DNA of 64,000 nt from Posidonia oceanica (taxonomy: Eukaryota; Streptophyta; Magnoliopsida; Alismatales; Posidoniaceae): the NCBI GenBank assembly GCA_037176725.1, contig JAZBRS010000011.1, positions 744,001 through 808,000 on the forward strand, given 5' to 3'. Both the position numbers and the translations under genes were made by a program. This document shows, in pieces, positions 56,653-64,000 of the stretch. Position 1 is the stretch's first letter, and each line of letters starts with the position of its first letter. The notes under the pieces were generated by a model that was given only the letters and a program-made list of their open reading frames with translations, had not been told where the DNA came from and searched no databases.

Positions 56653-58180
56653 TGTAATGACCCTAATGTCGTTACCTCTCAACCTAGCTACCATTTTTTT
56701 TTGTTTATATATCTTATTAGCATTCATGAACTACAGAACTAAATTCTCACAATTACTACAAAGCAAAAATAAATAACTTAAATAGCTCACTTACCCAGAA
56801 CCCTTGATGTGTGGCAGTGTGACACCTTTCCTGTATGCACTAGCAACTTCAACTCCTATCCTGCACCTGCCAAAGACAGAAACAAAGCACACGTGAGCGA
56901 TCGCTCAATAGGTCACCCAGCACACACCCCAGCTCGACAAACAATGTCGAAGAAACAGGCGTAACTACGCCACAAGCAAACAAACACAAGCATCTGTCTT
57001 AGATGCCACAGCAGGGCATACATCACTGCCAAAACAAAGCAAACCACTGAAAACATGCCTTTGAAATCATCTTTTCTCTTTTCATTTCAAAACCATATGC
57101 ATGCTCTTTTCAAAAATTTTATGCACACTTGAAATGGCCACAGTAGCCAAATGAAGCCCCAAAACACATGGTCTGAATACCCTTAGTAGCATTTAGAACA
57201 CACACAACAAACACTAAAACACAAAGCCAGCGCTAAGACACTACTCAGCCAAACCAATGCGCCTCACTAGCGCAAGACCTACGCCCCACAGGTGCGGCCA
57301 CAAGCAAACAAACACAACACACACAAACAGAAGGTCTTCACTCGGGCCCAAGCGACGACACCTAGCCACAAGCAGTCCACCAAAGCGCTACCACGGTGTC
57401 CCTGCACTGCTACGGTCGGCCACCCTGTGGAAGAGCGAACTGTCCCGGCCAACAAGCCTCGCAAAGCCAACCACACACTGGAAGGCCAATCCTATCTCTC
57501 AGTAGGACACCACAGGGTACGTCTCAGCGCCCTGACTCAGTGCTCCAAATCCCTGGGGCTCCTCACCCGCAGACTCAGTCCACACCAAGTAGTCTCGGTA
57601 CCCGTACTAACTAGGATATCACGTCTAGCTACTCAGAGGTCTCATAACCCCTGTGTTCGCTGTCACGATACACTATGTACAGTCAGTACCCTGAGTCCTC
57701 GGCACCCGGAATGGAGTGTCATACCTCCAAGTCTAGTCGGTACCGCCAACTTGCGGACCTCAGTCTCGGCCTCGTGAACGACAATCAAGGAGTATCATAC
57801 CATCAAGATCCGATAAACACTTACCTCAACCTCTAGGTCTCATGACCTCAACCTAGGCAACGCGCCCAACCAACCAGAAATGTCGTCACCTCCCCTGATC
57901 CCGTCGACACACCCCTCTAGTATCTTGGTCCACCACACACAGAAAACACCGAAAAACTCTTTCAAAAACCTTTGCTAAACCCATGCATTTTCTTTTCAAA
58001 ACTCTTTTCGAAAACTATTTCGAAATCCTTAAAAGACAACTCAAAATACCCCAAAAATGTAGCACCAAGCACAATACAAAACCATGAGCCGAAAGCACAG
58101 CTCAAAACACAGCTTCGATAGCTCCACTGTCGAGCCCAGAATCACATATCAAGTCACAACAAACAGAGAAACAATGGCAC
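56653..58180 (-). repeat. Truncated family B LTR
   Basis: Plus strand starts tgtaatgaccctaatgtc, inserted in the SIRE extra ORF after GACATGTGTC. It matches the right half of the 28162-37291 LTR in reverse, with G-box CACGTG at 56890-56895, and is lost at about 58175 at a perfect inverted repeat. The rest of the LTR and a second TSD are absent. Confidence 0.82.
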
Positions 58181-58199
58181 CTGCTGGGCAGGTGCCATT
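58173..58199. repeat. Perfect 12-bp inverted repeat
   Basis: AATGGCACCTGC, loop TGG, GCAGGTGCCATT: a 12-bp perfect stem with a 3-base loop, at the point where homology to the other B LTRs ends. Confidence 0.9.
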
Positions 58200-59668
58200 T
58201 GTAGCCAAGACTTGAATACAAGATTTGATTATAATTTTCTGAATTTAGCAAATGAATGCTATTTTCTGTTCAACCACTTGACGAGGAAGTTTGGTGCATA
58301 GACCATTATTTTGTTAGGAATGGTAAAAATTAAAAATGGAAGTTGGGAAGGAGATGCTCCAATGCATGCTTCAAGGAACACTATCCTAGCTGGTACATAA
58401 CATAGGGCCTAAGATTTGAGTGAGGCTAGAATGACAGTACAACTACAAAATAGGTGCAATGCAGGTCTTCTTTTTCTCTATTTTTCCTATTATTTTAACT
58501 TGTATCTCCTATCTTCTTTTTGTTTTCCATGGAGAGAGAGAGAGAGTGTGTCGAATCTTAATGGAAGATTGAATATTTTGTTGGGAAGAAAAAAATGATC
58601 TTCTTCTTCCTTGGAATCTTATATCACTTGCAAATGCATTAAAATAACATTTTCCATCTGTTTGCTTATTTGCAAGGATGATTAACTTCGATGAGTTTTG
58701 TGTTGCGAGCAGCATTAATTTCAATCTGAGGTTGGTGATCTTTAAGAAATGTAATGAATTCTTCTTTTCCGTTTATCACATTTCCGTAATTACTTAATTT
58801 ATATACAACATTAATTACGAGATTGCGTTCCATTAGATATTATCACATTTCAGTAATTACTTTTCATCCATCACTATTACAATCAGTAAATTACTGATGA
58901 TAAACAATAAATGACAGTCGATTTACAATTGAAAAAAATAAGAAGAAGTGAGATTATGAAAGATATAGATCAGTAATTATTACATTGTGTTATATTATTT
59001 ATTCTAACTTTTCAGTACTTATTTTTCATAAATTATTATAACATTCAGTAAATTACTGATTGTAAAACTTGATATTCTTCTATAATATTCTCATGATAAA
59101 TACATCAATGATCCTTACTCACTCTAACATCATATCTAAGACAAAAAATACATACCACTCTAATTACCATCATATATTATAAAACTTAATTTACATAAAA
59201 ATTCAACAAAAACAACTATGAATAAAGAATTTGATAACTTAAAGATTGTTTGAAAAAAAATGAAACTAATTGGAATGTTACAAATCACTATTATCCATCC
59301 GTGAGCCATTGCTTATGCCTGCTAATTGTAAAATCTGATGCTTTTACAATTTGGTCATGCTAGTTAACATACCAAGTTGATTACCTACTAATATATTAGT
59401 ATTCTTGGTGTAGCTTCTATATTTGGGGAGTTATGGAAGTTGGAACCATTATCAGAAGAAAAGAATAGCAAATGGCGATGGGAGATGGACTGGTTACTAT
59501 CCCCTACCAACTATATGGTTGAGCTGGTTCTTGCCAAGTAAAGTGGGGTCAATGGTTGCATGTTGGAGGTGAATTTTAACTAGCTCTGCAGAAATTATCT
59601 TTGATATCAGAACTTGCTTGTGACGTAAGTCATGTCACTGAATTTTCATGTTCCAGATAATGACACCT
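58200..59668. other. AT-rich spacer with duplicated palindrome
   Basis: No gene is visible. ATCAGTAAATTACTGAT (58882-58898) and TCAGTAAATTACTGA (59045-59059) lie in two similar 55-bp blocks 162 bp apart (from 58851 and 59013), each with CAGTA.TTA.TTTTCAT at its start. Short ORFs have no motifs. Confidence 0.55.
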
Positions 59669-61129
59669 TGTGAACGCCCGATCCCTGCGAGATCCGGACC
59701 GGAGGGGGCCCGAAAGGAGAGAAGGCACTTCACAGATGGAAGCGACACGAAGAGGGAAAGCAAAAGAAAGAGAAGACAAAAAGGGAGTCGCCACCGTGTC
59801 TATTAAATCGAGAGACAAGGAAAATCGAGAGAATGCATAGAAAACATGCAAATGAATGCAATGCTATGCAAAAAGGATGACTAGTGCTAAGGACGAGGGC
59901 AAAATGGTCATTGCGGGCCAGAGAAAGGGTAAGGACTCCTGTTACGTGTGGGAAAGGTGTTAGGCACCCCCGACACACCCAAGGAATCGGTCTTTCTTGG
60001 CTAAATGCTCGCATTTGCAGGAATTCGACAAGTGATTGCCTTACTGCACGTCCAAGGGACAAGGAATGCTAATGCCATGCTATGATTGCTAAAAGGTGCG
60101 CCTGGATGCCTAAGTGCCATGTATACTGTGATTACATGCCCAAATGTATGTCCTAAATGATGTAATGCACAAGGAAAGTAAACGTGCAACCTATGTGCTC
60201 AGCAGCGCTGTCTGTGTTCCGAACCGGGCGAACCCTGATTCATGAGAACTCCAGGCAGTAAGTATCACTGCCCTAATGCAAATGCAGCTGATAAAACAAA
60301 ACGTCGGTAAAACCACGCAATACAAGTTCGACATGCAAAGGGGAAAGGAAACAAGGGCGAAAAGCCGAGTAAAATCGCACAATGCAAGCGTGAGGGCAAG
60401 CAAAGGGGAAAGAAGATAGGGGCAGAAAAGCCAAGTAAAATCACACAATGCAAGTGTGAAACAAGCAAAGGGGAAGGAAAGCAAGGGCGGAAAATCCTAA
60501 TCTACCTGCTCGTGAAAACAGGACGGGAAAACAATGCATGCAGTGCAAATGACAGGCATTAAATGATATGCAGTGATTCAGATGGACTTATCTTAAGGAT
60601 TTGAGGCCTAATCTGAAATAACTTTGGTTAGATGAAAGATCATCCAACCAGGAAGACTTGGATAGTTGGATCGTGAAGATCCAACGGTCTGATCAAAAGT
60701 TATTCAAGTTTCAAGTCAGATGGCTCAAGGGCCAGCAAAAGTGGGGGTCTAAGTGCAAAATGCCCCTATGTGTGTGCAATGCAGGGTGTCCTATATGCAA
60801 TGGGACTAAAGATGCTAAAAAGGATGAAGGGTGCAACATGCAATGATATGGGAGTGCAATACATGCAAGAATGCAAATGTAGGGACCTAAGTGCAATTTA
60901 AGTAAATGCAGGGGCGTATGTGCAAAACATGGCAAAATGCAATGCAACAGGGCAAAGGCATGCAAAGATGAAGATGCTGCAGAGCAATATGCAAGCAATG
61001 GCTAAATGCAACATTAATTGAATGATGTGCATGCAAAAATGCAAGAAAAGGACCTAAATGTAGTTTTGAAAACATGCAAGACCTAAGTGCAATGCAAAAT
61101 AGGTATGCAAGCAAGCAACAGTTGACATT

Positions 61130-62720
61130 GTGGACTGAAATGCAATTCAGAAAAACTGTTGGACTTTAAAGCAATCTCATATGGTTTAAAATGCAACTTA
61201 AATGATGCATGGGTGTAAAATGGACCTAAATGCAAATAAAACAAGTTGTTGGACTAAACAGCAATGCAATATGGTTTAAAACCTGATTTAAATGAATGAT
61301 TGAAGGTAGACTGGACTGATATGCAATTAAAACATGTTTCTGGGTTTTTCTGCAATGCAATAAGGTTTAAATTGCAGCTTAAATGATGCATGCATGTAAA
61401 ATGGACTTAAATGTAATAATCTCAAGTTACAAGACTTTATTGCAATGTAATAAAGTCTAAAATTGCATTTAAATCACAGTTGGAAGCAAACTAGACCAAA
61501 ATGCAATAATGAAAACTTGCTGGACTTTATGACAATGTAATAAGGTTTAAAATTGCATTTTAAATCACAGTTGAAAGTAAACTGGACCTAAATGCAATAA
61601 TTGGAACTAGCAGGACTTTATTGCAATGTAATAAGATTTAAAATTCACATTTAAATCACAGTTGAAAGCAAACTGGACCTAAATGTAAAAATTAAAACCC
61701 AGAGGACTTTATTACAATGCAATAAGGTTTAAAATCACACTTAAATCAAAGGAAACATGTGACTGGACCTAAATGCAATTCTTAAAACATGCAGACATTT
61801 AATTCAATGCAATATAGTTTTAAATGCAAATTAAATGAAATGAATGAATGCATGAAGGACTAACTTGCAAATAAACTCAAGCATGGGATTTAAACGCAAT
61901 GCAATATAGTTTAAATGCAGAATAAATGATATGAATGAACTGATGCTAGACTGACTTGCAAATAAACTAAAGTATGGGATTTAAATGCAATGCAATATAG
62001 TTTAAATGCAAAATAAATGAAATGAATGAACTGATGCTGGACTAAAATGCAAATAAACTAAAGCATGGAATTTAAATGCAATGCAATATAGTTTAAATGC
62101 AGATTAAATGAAATGAATGAACTGATGCTGGACTAAAATGCAAATAAACCAAAATGTTGGACTGATTTGCGATGCAGTAATGTTTAAAACAAACATTAAA
62201 TGATTTACCAATCAAAACAGGACTGAAATGCAATGGTCAAAACATGCAGTACTTTACTTCAATGCAATATGATTTAAATGCAGAATTAAATGAAATCAAA
62301 CCAACTACTGGACTGGAATGCAAATAACAAAACATGCAGAGCTTTCATTCAATGCAATATGATTTAAATGCCACTTAAATGATTTATCAACTGAAACAGG
62401 ACTGAAACGCAAATAAAATAACCTGCAGCATTTTATCTCAATGCAATAAAGTTTAAATGCAGAATTAAATGAAATCAAACCAACCACTGGACTGGAATGC
62501 AATAATAATAAGCAGAAGGACCAAACTGCAATGTAATAAAGTTAAATGCAGAAATTAAATAACTTTGAATTGAAAGCTGGACTGAAACGTAAATAAAACA
62601 ACCTGCAGTATTTAACTTCAATGCAATAAAGTTTTAATTCCAGATTAAATGACTTTCTCAACTGAAACTGAACTGGAAAGTAAATAAATAAAACCTACGG
62701 ACTTAACTTCAATATTAAAC
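61130..62720. repeat. 90-bp tandem repeat, about 17 copies
   Basis: The word GCAATGCAATAT/AAGGTTTAAA recurs at 61171, 61261, 61352, 61442, 61532, 61623, 61714, 61804, 61896, 61987, 62078, 62169, 62259, 62349, 62438, 62528 and 62618, i.e. every 89-92 bp. Each monomer also has a GGACTTTAT or GGACTGAAATGCAAAT part and a TTAAAT part. Monomers differ by substitution but hardly by indels. No coding capacity. Confidence 0.92.
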
Positions 62721-62759
62721 GAAACTTAAAAAATTAAACCTATAACTTATTTGCTACAG

Positions 62760-63230
62760 TAGGAACAGTGCGGCCCAAGCTCCAACCGACTGCGCCGGAG
62801 AAGGAGGTGCTTCCAGCGGCGTGCAGCGGTGGTCAAGCGTCACTGAGGCGGGCGGAGGCTCGAGCGAGGCCAGCTGAGTGTTCCGGTGAGTTCAGCGGTG
62901 TGCGGCGGTGGTCAGGGCATGCTAACAACGTCGATGGCCTGTTACAGCGATGAGTGGAGGTGGCACGGTCGTTGGAGGCAGCAACGGCATGAAGGAGGTG
63001 CTGGGCTGAGTCGCTGGAGGAGCGGTGGTGCTTGGGGAGCAATCTGGAGGGTCAGCGCTGGCCGGGAGCACGGCAGAGCTGCAAAAGCTCGCCGGAGAAG
63101 AAGCACTGTAGCGGCGGAGCTCGGATTTCGCACTGAGGCTCTAAAGCTACTTCTAACTAGCTAGGAAGCTTAAGATGGATGCAAGGAGTTAGGATCTGAG
63201 GTTCGTTACCTGCACGGGAGGCTAAGGAGT
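62760..63230. other. GC-rich block, no gene
   Basis: Abrupt change from the AT-rich array to GC-rich sequence with repeated GCGGTGG and GCCGGAG words. Open frames on both strands are short and without motifs. It corresponds in position to the GC-rich 44150-44900 part of the other Tat/Ogre-like LTR. Confidence 0.5.
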
Positions 63231-63250
63231 GCTGCCGGTCTGCGGTGGCA

Positions 63251-63494
63251 TGTAATCACATCATTTAGGACATACATTTGAGCATGTAATCACAGCATAC
63301 ATGGCACTTAGATCCAAGCGCACCTTTTAGCAATCATAGCATGGCATTAGCATTCCTCGTCCCTTGGACGTGCAGTAAGGCAATCACTTGTTGAATTCCT
63401 GCAAATACGAGCGTTTAGGCAAGAAAGACCGATTCCTCAAGCGTGTCGGGGGTGCCTAACATCTTTCCTGCACGTAACAAGAGTCATTACCCTT
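63251..63494 (+). repeat. Inverted Tat/Ogre-like LTR fragment
   Basis: Reverse complement of 59926-60170 with only about 15-20 differences over 240 bp (shared GCACGTCCAAGGGAC, GAATGCTAATGCCATGC, GATTACATGC words). The orientation is opposite to the LTRs on both sides. Ends where the next LTR starts. Confidence 0.88.
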
Positions 63495-64000
63495 TGTAGT
63501 AATCCCAGTGTTCAGATCGTCCATGCACGTTGCCAAAGCTCGCGTGCACCGATCGGAATCAGGCTCACTATTAGCGGCTATGTCCGAGAATGAAGACTTA
63601 ACTCGAAAACATTTAAAAGAGAGAAAAAAGGGAAAGAAGAGAAGAAGATAAGACAAAATCGGAGTCGCCACCAAGTCTATTAGATCGGGAGACAAGGAAA
63701 ACCGGGGAAATGCGTGAATAATCACGCAAAACCAAACAAATGATGCAATGCAAGGCAATACAGAAGAAATGAGATGCAAATGAATGCAAATGATGTGACT
63801 CGTGCCTAGGATAAGGGCAATATGGTCATTGCGGGCCAAGAGAGGGTAAGGACTCCTGTTACGCGCGGGGAAGGTGTTAGGCACCCCCGACACGCCCGAG
63901 AATCGGTCTTTCTAGGCTTACACTCGCATACGCAGGGAAATGCAGACTTTAAATGCCTAAGTGCTAATGAATGCCTATCTAAATGCTCAAAGGTGTGCTC
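63495..64000 (-). mobile_element. Tat/Ogre-like LTR, cut by window end
   Basis: Starts tgtagtaatcccagtg (flank ccctt) and matches the start of the 41637 LTR: ATCGTCCATGCACG, GCTCGCGTGCACCGATCGGA, GGAGTCGCCACC, GGTGTTAGGCACCC. The remainder lies outside the window. Confidence 0.85.

Larger units (their letters stand above)
59669..63250 (-). mobile_element. Tat/Ogre-like LTR copy with tandem array
   Basis: Starts tgtgaacgcccgatccc on the plus strand (flank cacct). Shares with the 41637 LTR the GGAGTCGCCACC, CTCCTGTTACGTG and GGTGTTAGGCACC words (59770-59970) and the AGCAGCGCTG..GTGTTCCGAACCGGGCGAACCC block (60200-60240). The interior is an array of 90-bp repeats and then a GC-rich block (62760-63230). 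The U3 end seen at 44950-45178 of the other copy is missing; the sequence passes at about 63250 into an inverted fragment of the same family. Confidence 0.75.

Overview
This 64 kb window is plant nuclear DNA made almost entirely of nested, decayed transposable elements. It looks like a pericentromeric or intergenic retrotransposon nest in a large angiosperm genome. The evidence is: Ty3/gypsy chromovirus polyproteins of the Tekay/Del type, a SIRE-like Ty1/copia element, a second copia element, a plant-type L1 LINE with a C-terminal RNase H-like domain, Tat/Ogre-like long LTRs, and primer-binding sites that match plant initiator tRNA-Met. No intact host gene is recognisable and I cannot name the species.

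Layout. 1-1790 is a degenerate AT-rich minisatellite built on a GGTAAC motif. 1791-2289 is AT-rich and holds at most faint exon remnants. 2290-6277 is a 5'-truncated Tekay copy on the minus strand (Tekay-1). 6278-8735 is a LINE fragment, truncated at both ends, on the plus strand. 8736-10405 is the leader, gag and start of protease of another Tekay copy (Tekay-2), with an intact 396-codon gag. 10406-21557 is a full-structure but pseudogenised Tekay element (Tekay-3): 3' LTR 10406-13528, integrase with chromodomain, RNase H, RT, protease, gag, tRNA-iMet PBS, 5' LTR 18424-21557. Its 3' LTR also serves as the 5' LTR of Tekay-2. 21558-22957 is AT-rich with a small hAT-like element.

22958-25861 is a solo LTR of a second, related family (B), with target-site duplication (TSD) atatc. 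26230-27855 is an old LTR remnant. 27856-40774 is a copia element (Copia-2, minus strand). It was split first by a B-family LTR (28162-37291), which in turn received an internally deleted Tekay element (Tekay-4, 29972-35846, TSD catgg). A second solo B LTR (38216-40665, TSD tatta) sits in or beside its 5' LTR.

41557-55300 is a SIRE-like copia element (minus strand). Its 3' LTR is split by a 3.5 kb Tat/Ogre-like solo LTR (41637-45178, TSD cttaa). Its 3' leader is split by a solo Tekay LTR (46320-49462, TSD aaaat). The 3' end of a second SIRE copy (55301-56652) follows directly on its 5' LTR. 56653-58180 is a truncated B LTR. 58200-59668 is AT-rich with no gene. 59669-64000 holds three Tat/Ogre-like LTR pieces, one of them inverted, and an internal array of a 90-bp tandem repeat.

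Taken together, the window records successive insertion: exact or near-exact 5-bp TSDs for six LTR insertions give a relative chronology, and most premature stops are C-to-T changes as expected in methylated heterochromatin. The observations most worth following are (i) seven interspersed double-palindrome units inside the 41.6-45.2 kb LTR, (ii) a TCGGTnnACCGA-like motif cluster shared by gypsy and copia LTRs, (iii) gag copies about 1% diverged beside LTRs about 5% diverged, and (iv) microdeletions that remove a PBS and a TATA box exactly.
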